Part shown: piece by piece, positions 9,738 through 18,524 of the stretch
How the letters are laid out: each line of letters starts with the position of its first letter
Position numbering within the stretch: the first letter of the stretch is position 1
From: Mesorhizobium sp. CAU 1732
Lineage (GTDB): Bacteria > Pseudomonadota > Alphaproteobacteria > Rhizobiales > Rhizobiaceae
Assembly: GCF_039888675.1 (NCBI RefSeq)
Contig: NZ_JBDQQR010000001.1
Span: forward strand, 2,294,001 to 2,358,000
Length of the DNA: 64,000 nucleotides
Direction of reading: 5' to 3'
The notes under the pieces: model-generated
What the model was told of the DNA's origin: nothing
The model's input: only the letters and a program-made list of their open reading frames with translations
Databases searched by the model: none
Program-made: the position numbers and the translations under genes

Positions 9738-11222
9738 ATGCGCCACGCCGTGATTGCCCGCCTGTTCCCGATCTTTCTGCTGGCGCTGTCGCCGATGAGC
9801 ATGTCTCCCGCCATCGCGCAGGACAGCGGCGCCAAGGACCTCGGTCAGGCCCTGTCCGATTTGTTGCGCGGCAGCGAGGCGGCGCCCGAAACGGACGTGG
9901 CGCGCCGCGTGCCGTTCGGCCAGGCCGAAGTGCAGCTTTCCTATGCGCCGCTCGTCAAGGCGACGGGGCCGGCAGTCGTGAACGTCTACGCGTCCCAGCA
10001 GGTTCGCGCCCGCTCGCCGTTTGCGGGCGACCCGTTCTTCGAGCGCTTTTTCAGCCAGCAGCAGATGCCGCCCCGCGTGCAGTCGTCGCTCGGCTCGGGC
10101 GTGATTGTCGATCCCAGTGGCTTCGTCGTGACGAACTACCACGTCATCCGCGATGCGGATCAGGTGCGCGTCGCGATGTCGGACGGGCGCGAATTCACCA
10201 GCACGATCCTGCTCAAGGATGAATCGCTCGATCTCGCCGTGCTGAAGATCGAGTCGGATCAACCGTTCCCGGTCGCTCCACTGGGGGATTCGGACGCGCT
10301 CGAAGTGGGCGATCTCGTGCTTGCGATCGGCAACCCGTTCGGTGTCGGTCAGACGACCACCAGCGGCATCGTGTCGGCGCTCGCCCGCACCCATGTCGGC
10401 GTCAACGATTTCGGCTTCTTCATCCAGACCGATGCAGCGATCAATCCCGGCAATTCCGGCGGCGCTCTGATCAGCATGAGCGGCGAGGTGATCGGCATCA
10501 ACACGGCCATCTACAGCCAGAGCGGCGGCTCGATCGGCATCGGCTTCGCGATCCCCGCGAACATCGTCGGCGCGGTGGTCGATTCCGCGCGCAATGGGCT
10601 CGACTATTTCGAGCGGCCCTTCGTCGGCGCGACCTTCGAAAGCGTGACTGCGCAGGTCGCGGAAGCGCTCGGCATGCCGCGGCCGTCGGGCGCGCTGGTG
10701 AAGGCGGTCTTGCCCGACGGTCCGGCGGCGGCGGCGGGCATACGTCCCGGCGATGTCGTGCTCGCGCTCAATGGCGCTGCGATCGAGCATCCCGACGCGC
10801 TGGGCTACCGGCTCGCCACGCAGACGATCGGCTCGACATCCACCCTGACCGTTTTGAGCCAGGGACGGGAACGCGAGATCGAGATCGAACTCGTGCGCGC
10901 GCCTGAAGGTGCGTCGTCCGAGGAAGTGGTCATCGACGGGCGCAGCCCGTTCGCCGGCGTCAAGGTGGCGGAGCTGTCGCCACGTCTCGCCCAGCGCATC
11001 GGGCTCGGTGTCGAGACGAAGGGCGTGGTGATTGTCGAGGTGGACCGCCGTTCTCCCGCTGCCGGTTTCGGGTTCCGCCCGCGTGACGTCGTCATCGAAA
11101 TCAACGGCGTCGCGATCGACACGCCGGCAAAGCTGCGGGAGGTCGCGATGACGGACTCGCGATGGTGGCGGTTCACGATCCAGCGCGACGGCCGGCAGAT
11201 GAACCAGATCCTGCGTTATTGA
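9738..11222 (+). CDS. Do-family (DegP/DegQ-like) periplasmic serine endoprotease
   Basis: Periplasmic quality-control protease of 494 residues. A signal peptide covers residues 1-27 (cleavage after AIA). The trypsin-like domain has catalytic His135 (NYHVI), Asp165 (SLDLAV) and Ser240 (NPGNSGGAL), all intact. Two PDZ domains follow, the first around GIRPGDVVLALNG and the second around GFRPRDVVIEING. The ATG at 9738 has a GAGG site; an upstream frame extension would bury the signal peptide. It ends 4 bases before rarA. Which Deg paralogue (DegP, Q or S) cannot be decided. Confidence 0.93.
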   Translation: MRHAVIARLFPIFLLALSPMSMSPAIAQDSGAKDLGQALSDLLRGSEAAPETDVARRVPFGQAEVQLSYAPLVKATGPAVVNVYASQQVRARSPFAGDPFFERFFSQQQMPPRVQSSLGSGVIVDPSGFVVTNYHVIRDADQVRVAMSDGREFTSTILLKDESLDLAVLKIESDQPFPVAPLGDSDALEVGDLVLAIGNPFGVGQTTTSGIVSALARTHVGVNDFGFFIQTDAAINPGNSGGALISMSGEVIGINTAIYSQSGGSIGIGFAIPANIVGAVVDSARNGLDYFERPFVGATFESVTAQVAEALGMPRPSGALVKAVLPDGPAAAAGIRPGDVVLALNGAAIEHPDALGYRLATQTIGSTSTLTVLSQGREREIEIELVRAPEGASSEEVVIDGRSPFAGVKVAELSPRLAQRIGLGVETKGVVIVEVDRRSPAAGFGFRPRDVVIEINGVAIDTPAKLREVAMTDSRWWRFTIQRDGRQMNQILRY

Positions 11223-11226
11223 CGCG

Positions 11227-12543
11227 ATGGCCGACCTGTTCGAACAGCCAGCGACGTCGCAGCCGGGCAGGCCGCTCGCGGACCGATTGCGGCCGGGCGA
11301 CCTGTCGCTCGTCGTCGGCCAGGAGCATTTGACGGGACCGGACGGCGCGCTGACGCGCCTGATCCGCTCGGGATCGCTCGGCTCGATGATCTTCTGGGGT
11401 CCGCCAGGCACCGGCAAGACCACGGTGGCACGTCTGCTGGCCGGCGCGACCGGTCTCGCCTTCGAGCAGATTTCGGCGATCTTTTCAGGCGTCGCGGATT
11501 TGAAGAAGGTGTTCGAAACCGCCCGGATGCGCCGGGCCAGTGGACGTCAGACGCTGCTTTTCGTCGACGAGATCCATCGCTTCAACCGCGCCCAGCAGGA
11601 TTCGTTTCTGCCTGTGATGGAGGACGGCACCGTCATCCTCGTTGGCGCGACGACAGAGAACCCATCCTTCGAACTCAATGCCGCCCTTCTGTCCCGCGCC
11701 CGCGTCATGACCTTCCGGTCGCTCGAACACGAGAGCATCGCGTCCCTGCTCACGCGCGCCGAAGAGGAGGAGGGCACGCCGCTTCCGCTCGATGACGAGG
11801 CGCGCGCGGTACTCGTTCGCATGGCGGACGGCGATGGCCGCGCCGCGCTGACCTTGGCGGAGGAGGCATGGCGCGCCGCCGACGCCGGCGAGATTTTCGA
11901 CGCCGAAGGCCTGCAGCGCATCGTGCAGCGTCGCGCGCCGATCTACGACAAGAGCCAAGACGGTCACTACAATCTGATCTCCGCCTTGCACAAATCGGTG
12001 CGCGGCTCCGATCCCGATGCCTCGCTCTATTATCTCGCGCGCATGTTCGATGCCGGCGAGGACCCGCTCTATATCGGGCGGCGGCTTGTGCGCATGGCGG
12101 TGGAGGATATCGGCCTTGCCGATCCCCAGGCGCTCGTCATCTGCAACGCCGCCAAGGACGCCTATGACTATCTCGGCTCGCCCGAGGGCGAACTGGCGCT
12201 CGCGCAGGCCTGCGTCTATCTCGCGACGGCTCCGAAATCCAATGCCGTCTACACCGCCTTCAAGGCTGCGATGCGGACCGCGAAGGAGAACGGCTCGCTG
12301 GCGCCGCCCAAGCACATCCTCAACGCGCCGACGAAGCTGATGAAGGCCGAAGGCTACGGCACGGCCTACCAGTACGACCACGACCAGCCCGACGCGTTTT
12401 CCGGTCAGGACTATTTCCCCGAAGCACTCGGTCGCCAGACATTCTATGCGCCGCCGGACCGTGGGTTCGAGCGCGAGATCAGGAAGCGTCTGGATTACTG
12501 GTCCAAGCTGCGGCGCGAACGGGCAGCGCAGGCCGACGACTAG
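11227..12543 (+). CDS. rarA: Replication-associated recombination protein RarA (MgsA) AAA+ ATPase
   Basis: Clamp-loader-like ATPase that acts at stalled replication forks and interacts with SSB. The 438-residue protein has Walker A GPPGTGKTT at residues 58-66, Walker B LLFVDEIHRFN near 115 and sensor block VGATTENPSFELNAALLSR near 140. The tetramerisation domain follows, with HYNLISALHKSVRGSDPDA and the family block EDIGLADPQAL. It is closely linked to the protease gene upstream. Confidence 0.95.
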   Translation: MADLFEQPATSQPGRPLADRLRPGDLSLVVGQEHLTGPDGALTRLIRSGSLGSMIFWGPPGTGKTTVARLLAGATGLAFEQISAIFSGVADLKKVFETARMRRASGRQTLLFVDEIHRFNRAQQDSFLPVMEDGTVILVGATTENPSFELNAALLSRARVMTFRSLEHESIASLLTRAEEEEGTPLPLDDEARAVLVRMADGDGRAALTLAEEAWRAADAGEIFDAEGLQRIVQRRAPIYDKSQDGHYNLISALHKSVRGSDPDASLYYLARMFDAGEDPLYIGRRLVRMAVEDIGLADPQALVICNAAKDAYDYLGSPEGELALAQACVYLATAPKSNAVYTAFKAAMRTAKENGSLAPPKHILNAPTKLMKAEGYGTAYQYDHDQPDAFSGQDYFPEALGRQTFYAPPDRGFEREIRKRLDYWSKLRRERAAQADD

Positions 12544-12595
12544 TCGTAACGGGCCCGCGTTGACTGCCGGCCCATTCGGCCACAAGAGTATCCGG

Positions 12596-12973
12596 ATGTA
12601 TCATCTGCTTCTCGTGGCCGCTGGCGGTGCGATCGGCGCGTCGGCCCGCCACCTCGTCAACGTCGCCGCGCTTCGGATCGTCGGGCCGGGGTTCCCGTGG
12701 GCGACCCTCACCGTGAATATCGTCGGCTGTTTCCTGATGGGGGTGGTCGTCGAGATCCTCGCGCGCCGCTACGGCGGCTCGAACGAGCTTCGTCTGTTCG
12801 TCGCGACCGGAATTCTCGGCGGTTTCACGACCTTCTCGGCGTTCGCGCTCGATTTTGCCGTTCTGCATGAGCGCGGCGCGCTGTTTCAGGCGTTCGGTTA
12901 CGCCGCGGCAAGCGTCCTTCTGTCACTCGCGGCCCTGTTTGCAGGATTGGCGCTCGCGCGCAGCCTCGCGTGA
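12596..12973 (+). CDS. fluC: Fluoride ion channel Fluc
   Basis: Small inner-membrane fluoride exporter (formerly CrcB), active as a dual-topology dimer. The 125-residue protein has four hydrophobic helices, the GGAIGASARHLVN motif near residue 10, the pore Asn in VNIVGCFLMG and the central GGFTTFSAFALD. The ATG at 12596 gives the normal length; the longer open frame upstream does not fit the family. The stop overlaps possible upstream starts of the next gene. No fluoride riboswitch was recognised upstream. Confidence 0.93.
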   Translation: MYHLLLVAAGGAIGASARHLVNVAALRIVGPGFPWATLTVNIVGCFLMGVVVEILARRYGGSNELRLFVATGILGGFTTFSAFALDFAVLHERGALFQAFGYAAASVLLSLAALFAGLALARSLA

Positions 12974-13011
12974 TGCTATCTGGCGCACGGAACGCGGAAG
13001 ATTGGCGACAC

Positions 13012-13998
13012 ATGGCAGGCGTAGAACAAATTACCGTCGAAGCGGGCGAAGCGGGCATGCGCCTCGATCGCTGGTTCAAGACCCATTTCCCCGGACTGGG
13101 CTTCGGGCCGTTGCAGAAGCTGCTCCGGTCGGGGCAGGTGCGCGTCAATGGCGGCCGCGTCAAATCCGACACGAGGCTGGAGCCGGGGCAGGTGGTGCGC
13201 ATTCCGCCGCTGGGTGTCGACCGCAAGGGCGACGCACCCGTCACCGCCCGCACGATGCGTGGCCAGGACGATGGCGCCGTCCTCTCGAAGATGATGCTGC
13301 ACGAAGACCCGCAGGTTTTCGTCTTCAACAAGCCGTCCGGCCTTGCTGTTCAAGGCGGCTCGGGCGTCAACCGCCACGTCGACGACATGCTGGAGGCCTT
13401 CCGCAGCAAGAAGGGCGAGAAGCCGCGCCTCGTCCATCGCCTCGACCGCGACACGTCGGGCGTTCTGGTCGTCGCCCGCACGCGGCTGGCCGCCATGAAG
13501 CTCGCCGAGGCGTTTCGTGGCCGCGATGCGACGAAGACCTATTGGGCGCTGGTCAAAGGCGTGCCGCCGAAGCGCGAAGACAAGATTTCGACCTGGATCG
13601 TCAAGGAACAGACCCTCGATGGCGATCGCATGCGCGTGGCCAGGCACGGCGAGGAGGGCGCCGACCATGCCGTTTCCTACTACCGCGTGATCGAGCAGGC
13701 CGCGCAGGCCCTGACCTGGCTGGAGATGCAGCCGCATACCGGGCGCACCCACCAGTTGCGCGTGCATGCCGCTCACATCGGATGCCCGATCATCGGCGAT
13801 CCGAAATATTTCGAGGCCGACAAGAACTGGGATTTTCCGGGCGGCATGCAGAACCGCCTGCACCTGCACGCCCGCCGCATCGTCATCCCGCATCCCAATG
13901 GCGGCGTCATAGACGTGACCGCGCCCATTCCACCGCATATGCGCCAGAGCTGGAACCTGCTCGGTTTCGAGGAAGCGAGCGCCGGGGAAAACGAATGA
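13012..13998 (+). CDS. RluC/RluD-type 23S rRNA pseudouridine synthase
   Basis: Converts specific uridines of 23S rRNA to pseudouridine. The 328-residue protein has an N-terminal S4 RNA-binding domain (MRLDRWF to LLRSGQVRVNGGRV). The catalytic RluA-family domain carries VHRLDRDTSGVLVVART with the active-site Asp, and the TGRTHQLRVHAAHIGCPIIG block. The start at MAGVEQITVE matches the usual rhizobial form; an ATG at 12973 overlapping the fluC stop would add 13 residues. The target site (RluC or RluD) is not certain. The stop overlaps the next ATG. Confidence 0.92.
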   Translation: MAGVEQITVEAGEAGMRLDRWFKTHFPGLGFGPLQKLLRSGQVRVNGGRVKSDTRLEPGQVVRIPPLGVDRKGDAPVTARTMRGQDDGAVLSKMMLHEDPQVFVFNKPSGLAVQGGSGVNRHVDDMLEAFRSKKGEKPRLVHRLDRDTSGVLVVARTRLAAMKLAEAFRGRDATKTYWALVKGVPPKREDKISTWIVKEQTLDGDRMRVARHGEEGADHAVSYYRVIEQAAQALTWLEMQPHTGRTHQLRVHAAHIGCPIIGDPKYFEADKNWDFPGGMQNRLHLHARRIVIPHPNGGVIDVTAPIPPHMRQSWNLLGFEEASAGENE

Positions 13999-14918
13999 GC
14001 CCTGCTGCGGGCGGGAGCGACGCGCGCCCGTCCATCGACACGTTCGCGGCTGTTGCGATGGTCGGCCTGACCTTCTTCTGGGGCCTCAATCAGGTGGCCG
14101 TGAAGGTTTCCAACGTCGGCTACAACCCGATCTTCGCCGTGCTGCTGCGCTCGGCCATCGCCTGCGTGCTCGTCTATCTCTGGTGCCGTTATCGCCGCAT
14201 TCCGATCTTTCGACGCGACGGCACGCTCATTGCCGGCATCGCCGCCGGCGTGTTGTTCGGCGCGGAATTCGCGTTGATCTTCCTCGGACTCGACTTCACC
14301 ACCGCCGCGCGCGGTGCACTGATGGTCAACACCATGCCGTTCTGGGTGCTGCTCGGCGCGCATTTCATGCTCGGCGAACGCATGACGCTGCAGAAATTCG
14401 CCGGTCTGGTGCTGGCCTTCAGCGGCGTTGCGCTGGTCTTCTCTGACAGGCTGAGCCTGCCCGACGCATCTGCGATCTGGGGCGACCTGATGTGCCTGGC
14501 CGCGGGCATTCTCTGGGCGGCGACGACGCTGGTGATCAAGGGCTCGCGCCTGTCCGGTGCGAGCGCCGAAAAGACCTTGCTCTATCAACTGGTCGTGTCG
14601 GCGATCATCGTTGTTCCGTTCCTGCCGCTGGCGGGACCGCTTCTGCGCGATCCCACTGCGCTCGCCACTGGCTCGCTGCTGTTCCAGGCGGTTTTCATCG
14701 TCGCCTTCACCTATGTCCTGTGGTTCTGGCTGATGCGGCGCTATCCGGCATCCGCGCTGTCGAACTTCGCGTTCCTCACGCCCGCTTTCGGCGTCCTGTG
14801 TGGCGGCGTTCTCTTGAACGAGCCGCTCTCGATACGCATCTTCCTGGCGTTGGCGCTGGTGATCGCCGGCCTGCTTGTGGTGAACCGGCCGGTGCGTCGA
14901 ACTCCACCCGCTCCATGA
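13995..14918 (+). CDS. EamA/DMT-family transporter
   Basis: Inner-membrane protein of 307 residues with about ten hydrophobic segments in two EamA repeats (VAMVGLTFFWGLNQVAVKVS and, in the second half, GDLMCLAAGILWAATTLVIK). Drug/metabolite transporters of this family export amino acids or metabolites; the substrate is not predictable. The ATG overlaps the TGA of the pseudouridine synthase (ATGA), indicating an operon. Confidence 0.9.
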   Translation: MSPAAGGSDARPSIDTFAAVAMVGLTFFWGLNQVAVKVSNVGYNPIFAVLLRSAIACVLVYLWCRYRRIPIFRRDGTLIAGIAAGVLFGAEFALIFLGLDFTTAARGALMVNTMPFWVLLGAHFMLGERMTLQKFAGLVLAFSGVALVFSDRLSLPDASAIWGDLMCLAAGILWAATTLVIKGSRLSGASAEKTLLYQLVVSAIIVVPFLPLAGPLLRDPTALATGSLLFQAVFIVAFTYVLWFWLMRRYPASALSNFAFLTPAFGVLCGGVLLNEPLSIRIFLALALVIAGLLVVNRPVRRTPPAP

Positions 14919-14939
14919 CTGACATGACGAGGAACGACC

Positions 14940-15731
14940 GTGCGTGATCTGCCCAACGATCCAGAAACCGGACACCAGCTTTCCGATCCGGACCCCGTCA
15001 AGCGCGCGCAAATCCAGATGCGCCGGCAACTGCCGAAGCGGTTTTACACCGAGGCAAGCGTCGCGGAGACGCCGGAAGGTTTTGCCGTGCAACTGGATGC
15101 AAAGCCGGTGCGCACGCCGGGCAGGGCGCTGCTCGCGCTCCCGACGGCTGCCGCGGCGCAGTTGATCGCCGACGAGTTCGAGGCTCAGCGCGAGACGATC
15201 GACCCGACGACGATGCCGGTCCTCAGGCTGGTGAATACGGCGATCGATGGCGTTGCAACCGACACGCAGGCGGTGCTCGAGGACATCATGCGCTTTTCGT
15301 CGTCCGACATGCTGTTCTACCGCGCCGATACGCCCGAGGCATTGGTGACGCGGCAGGCCGACGCGTGGGACCCTGTCATCGATTGGGCGCGCTCGACGCT
15401 GGGCGCGCGCTTCTTCCTCGCCGAAGGCATCGTTCATGTCGACCAGCCGCGCGACGCCATCGCCGCCGTCGGCATATGGCTCAAGCAGCGCGACGACGCC
15501 TGCCGCCTATCGGCGATTCACCTGATGACCACTTTGACCGGATCCGCACTTCTCGCGCTTGCGATCGATGCCGGCGCGCTCGATCCCGACGAGGCCTGGA
15601 CGGCTGCCCATATCGACGAGGACTGGAACATCGAGCAATGGGGCGACGACGCGGAAGCGATCCATCGCCGGGTCCTGCGCCGCCGGGACTTCGATGCCGC
15701 CGTAGCGCTGATCAGAGCCCTGCCGGGCTAA
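14940..15731 (+). CDS. ATP12 family F1-ATPase assembly chaperone
   Basis: Chaperone homologous to mitochondrial Atp12, which guides the F1 alpha subunit into ATP synthase. The 263-residue protein has the diagnostic blocks KRFYTEASV, DAKPVRTPGRALLALPT and ADEFEAQRETIDPTTMP, then the helical region EDIMRFSSSDMLFYRAD and WNIEQWGDDAEA. The start is GTG with a GAGGAA site 7 bases upstream. It is probably co-transcribed with the preceding transporter and rRNA-modification gene. Restricted largely to alphaproteobacteria and mitochondria. Confidence 0.93.
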   Translation: MRDLPNDPETGHQLSDPDPVKRAQIQMRRQLPKRFYTEASVAETPEGFAVQLDAKPVRTPGRALLALPTAAAAQLIADEFEAQRETIDPTTMPVLRLVNTAIDGVATDTQAVLEDIMRFSSSDMLFYRADTPEALVTRQADAWDPVIDWARSTLGARFFLAEGIVHVDQPRDAIAAVGIWLKQRDDACRLSAIHLMTTLTGSALLALAIDAGALDPDEAWTAAHIDEDWNIEQWGDDAEAIHRRVLRRRDFDAAVALIRALPG

Positions 15732-15838
15732 TGCATGTCGCCCAAAAGTGGGAACCGGTTTTGGGACCACGACATGCATCAAAACAAGGACATGAAGCGC
15801 GGTAAGCCAATCTGAAAGATCGCGAACGCGCTTTAAAG
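15731..15838. repeat. RIME-like intergenic mosaic repeat (full length)
   Basis: A first palindrome has perfect arms ATGCATGTC (15731-15739) and GACATGCAT (15771-15779) enclosing CCCAAAAGTGGGAACCGG. A second part ends GAACGCGCTTTAAAG. It matches the copy at 31731-31833 (opposite strand) almost end to end. Its size and two-palindrome layout fit the RIME elements of rhizobia. It fills the space between two convergent genes. Confidence 0.75.
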
Positions 15839-16198
15839 TCAGCGCGCGCCGAACGTCTGGTAGATCGCCCGTGCGATTTCACCTTCCAGCGGGAAGGACA
15901 GCATCCCCATGACCGAATAGCCCAGCAACCACGGCATCAGGTAGAAGCGGATCATGAAGAAGAACCAGGCCACGTAGAGCAGTACGAACTGGTCGAGCAG
16001 GAAACCCGGCGTGATCGGCCGGAACAGCCGGATAATCGGATCGGTTGCCCTGACGAAGAACCGCATGAAGAAGAAGTCGGAATCTTCCGAGAGGAAGATG
16101 CCCATCGCGAAGCGGCCGACAAGCGTCCACATGATGACGCCGAGAAGATAGTCGAGTGCAATAACCCAGATGGGGAAGATCGCGAGCGCGTCCTGCAT
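15839..16198 (-). CDS. Small integral membrane protein, YggT-like
   Basis: A 119-residue very hydrophobic protein with three to four likely membrane helices, for example WVIALDYLLGVIMWTLVGRF and LLYVAWFFFMIRFYLMPWLL. The block ATDPIIRLFRPITPGFLLDQ between helices resembles the TDP...R..P motif of YggT-family proteins, but I am not certain of the family. ATG at 16198 is chosen; a TTG at 16219 would add 7 residues. It lies downstream of the symporter operon, separated by a terminator. Confidence 0.75.
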   Translation of the reverse strand: MQDALAIFPIWVIALDYLLGVIMWTLVGRFAMGIFLSEDSDFFFMRFFVRATDPIIRLFRPITPGFLLDQFVLLYVAWFFFMIRFYLMPWLLGYSVMGMLSFPLEGEIARAIYQTFGAR

Positions 16199-16220
16199 GG
16201 AGATGTCGATCCTAGGCAAG

Positions 16221-16250
16221 AAAGAAGGGGCGAGACACTGTCTCGCCCCC
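16221..16250 (-). terminator. Rho-independent terminator of the symporter operon
   Basis: Arms GGGGCGAGAC (16227-16236) and GTCTCGCCCC (16240-16249) with a 3-base loop. On the minus strand the stem is followed by TTCTTTCTT. It lies 23 bases after the symporter stop and separates it from the small membrane protein. Confidence 0.8.
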
Positions 16251-16272
16251 GAAGGTCAAAAATGCAAGCGGC

Positions 16273-18075
16273 CTAGTGAGCGCCGCCAAGGATCGTCTTG
16301 CCCGTTGGAATGCGGGTTTCCTCGACCATCTTCTGGATTTCCTCGCTAGGCTCGGGCGTCATCAGTGTGACGACGACCATCGCAACGAGGCTGACCGACA
16401 TGCCGATGATGCCGAATCTCACATCGTCGAGCCCGAGGATCGGTGTTCCGCCGCTGCGGACATAGTAGAGGTAGAGCGAACCTGCGACGAAGCCGCAGAT
16501 CATGCCTGCCAGAGCGCCCTGCTTGTTGGCCCGTTTCCACCACACGCCGAGCGCGAGCGGGAAGAAGAGACCTGAGCAGGCGAAGCAGAATGCCCACGCC
16601 ACCGCGCCGAGAATGCCGGTCAGGTGGAGCGAAGCGACGAAGGCGCTGGCCAGGCCGATGACCACCAGCAGGATGCGCGCCACGATCAGACGGATCGCGG
16701 TGTCGGCCTTCGGGTCGATCATCTTGTAGTAGAGGTCATGGCTGAGCGCGTTGGCGATCGCCAGCAGCAGGCCGTCGGCGGTCGACATCGCGGCGGCAAG
16801 ACCGCCAGCAGCGACGAGGCCCGAAATGACGTAAGGCAGGCCGGCGATTTCCGGCGTGGCCAAAACGACGATGTCGGGCCGCATGAAGAACTCGTTGAGC
16901 TGCAGGATGCCGTCCCCGTTCTGGTCGGCGATTGCCACCATGCCCACCGCGCTCCAGTTCTGGATCCATGCGAGCGACATGACGTCGGCGATCGGCTTGC
17001 CGATGATCGAGGTCGCGAGATCCGGATCGAGGAGCTGAAGCTTCGTCAGCGTGGCGAGAGCCGGCGCCGTGAAGTAGAGCAGGAAGATGAACAGCAGCGA
17101 CCATGCGACGGACTTGCGGGCCGAACGCACGGACGGCGTGGTGAAGTAGCGCATGAGGATGTGCGGCAGCGAAGCCGTACCAGCCATCATACAGATCGCC
17201 AGCGTGATGAACTTCCACGAGTCCATGCCGCCAAGCGGGTTGTTGTGCGGCGTGGTAAGAACCGAAACACCGGGAATCGCCTGTGCCGCCGGCACCAGAC
17301 CGTACTGGGCTTCCAGTTCCGCGATACGGTCGATGGCTTCGCCATAGCCGAACTGCGGAATGAGGCCGAAGCCCTGCGCGTTGGACATCCAGAACACCGG
17401 AACGAGGTAGGCGATGATCAGCACGATGTACTGCGCCACCTGTGTCCAGGTGACGGCGCGCATGCCGCCCAGCATGGAGCACAGCAGGATGCCGACCAGG
17501 CCGATCCACACACCGTATTCGTACGGAATGCCGAGCGCGCGTGCGGCGATGGTGCCCGAGGCATCGATCTGGGCCGTCACATAGGTGAAGGACGCAACAA
17601 CCAGAATGATGACGGCCGCCAGGCGCGCGGAGTTGCCGCCGTAGCGCGTGCCGACGAAGTCCGGAACCGTGTAGCAGCCGAACTTGCGCAGATAGGGCGC
17701 CATCAGCGAGTTGACGAGGATGTAGCCGCCGGTCCAGCCGATGACATAGGCGAGATAGCCGTAGCCGCCGAAATAGATGCCGCCGGCCATCGCGACGAAC
17801 GATGCGCCCGACATCCAGTCGGCAGCCGTCGCCATGCCGTTGTAGACGGCGGGGACTTCACGACCTGCGACGTAGTAGGCCTCGACCTGCATGGTGCGCG
17901 ACAGGTAGCCGATGAGTGCGTAGATAACGATCGTGAAGCCGACGAACATCAGGCCGATCGTTCTGGCGCTGACCCCGAGCTGTTCGAGGATGGCCATGAT
18001 GATGATGAAGACGACGAAGCCGCCGGTATAGATACCGTAGACCCGGCCGAGATTCTGAATGAATGTCCCGTTCAT
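16273..18075 (-). CDS. Sodium:solute symporter (VC_2705/ActP-like), large subunit
   Basis: Inner-membrane SSS-family symporter for small organic acids. The 600-residue protein has about 13 hydrophobic segments. Family blocks are YYVAGREVPAVYNGMATAAD near residue 70, ADWMSGASFVAMAGGIYFGG, and VAAGGLAAAMSTADGLLLAI in the C-terminal half. An extramembrane loop at residues 384-395 reads DQNGDGILQLNE, a textbook EF-hand calcium loop. It forms an operon with the upstream small DUF4212 protein, as usual for this subfamily. Acetate is a plausible substrate but not proven. Confidence 0.92.
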   Translation of the reverse strand: MNGTFIQNLGRVYGIYTGGFVVFIIIMAILEQLGVSARTIGLMFVGFTIVIYALIGYLSRTMQVEAYYVAGREVPAVYNGMATAADWMSGASFVAMAGGIYFGGYGYLAYVIGWTGGYILVNSLMAPYLRKFGCYTVPDFVGTRYGGNSARLAAVIILVVASFTYVTAQIDASGTIAARALGIPYEYGVWIGLVGILLCSMLGGMRAVTWTQVAQYIVLIIAYLVPVFWMSNAQGFGLIPQFGYGEAIDRIAELEAQYGLVPAAQAIPGVSVLTTPHNNPLGGMDSWKFITLAICMMAGTASLPHILMRYFTTPSVRSARKSVAWSLLFIFLLYFTAPALATLTKLQLLDPDLATSIIGKPIADVMSLAWIQNWSAVGMVAIADQNGDGILQLNEFFMRPDIVVLATPEIAGLPYVISGLVAAGGLAAAMSTADGLLLAIANALSHDLYYKMIDPKADTAIRLIVARILLVVIGLASAFVASLHLTGILGAVAWAFCFACSGLFFPLALGVWWKRANKQGALAGMICGFVAGSLYLYYVRSGGTPILGLDDVRFGIIGMSVSLVAMVVVTLMTPEPSEEIQKMVEETRIPTGKTILGGAH

Positions 18076-18084
18076 GCTTCCCCC

Positions 18085-18360
18085 CTATTCCTCGCCGAGC
18101 CCGAACTCGTCGTCGACTCTGTCCTGGGCCCAGTTCTGCCAGAAGATGGTCACGACGAAGACAATGAGAGATCCCTGCGCGATCATGTAGTAACCGAGCG
18201 GAAAGCCGAGAAATTTCATTGTGTTGAGCTGCGGCGCAAACCACGGAACGACGATAGAGAAGATGAACCAGATGACTAGAGCGATCATCGTGAGATTACG
18301 CGTCTTGCTCCAGTATCGGTCCTTCTGCTCCTCTGTCAGTTGAACTGCATTGTCGGACAT
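18085..18360 (-). CDS. DUF4212 protein, small subunit of the sodium:solute symporter
   Basis: A 91-residue protein with two membrane helices (MIALVIWFIFSIVVPWFAP and GFPLGYYMIAQGSLIVFVVT) and the typical YWSKTRNLT lead-in. DUF4212 proteins are encoded directly before VC_2705-type symporters, as here with a 9-base gap. The ATG at 18360 has an excellent GGGGAGGAGG ribosome-binding site; the longer open frame upstream is noncoding. An auxiliary subunit role is inferred from conservation of the gene pair. Confidence 0.92.
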   Translation of the reverse strand: MSDNAVQLTEEQKDRYWSKTRNLTMIALVIWFIFSIVVPWFAPQLNTMKFLGFPLGYYMIAQGSLIVFVVTIFWQNWAQDRVDDEFGLGEE

Positions 18361-18524
18361 GGCTGTCCTCCTCCCCTTGGTTGTGCTAGCGACCTGCGCC
18401 GCTATCGACCCCCACCAGGCGATACCAAAGACGGAATCGCAATGGTGATCGTCAAGCATTAGACACGATGACGGATATTGGGAATTGAGACCTTGGTCGT
18501 ATCCATTGGAGGGAGGCAGTTGCA
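18361..18524. other. Divergent spacer between symporter operon and unknown gene
   Basis: A 164-base spacer that must hold the promoters of both divergent units. Apart from the strong ribosome-binding sites at each end I see no clear promoter hexamers or repeats. Confidence 0.4.

Noticed and set aside
16624..18279. 551-codon plus-strand frame antisense to the symporter
   Set aside because: Shadow frame rich in Asp, Arg and His. The minus-strand symporter has clear membrane segments and family motifs.
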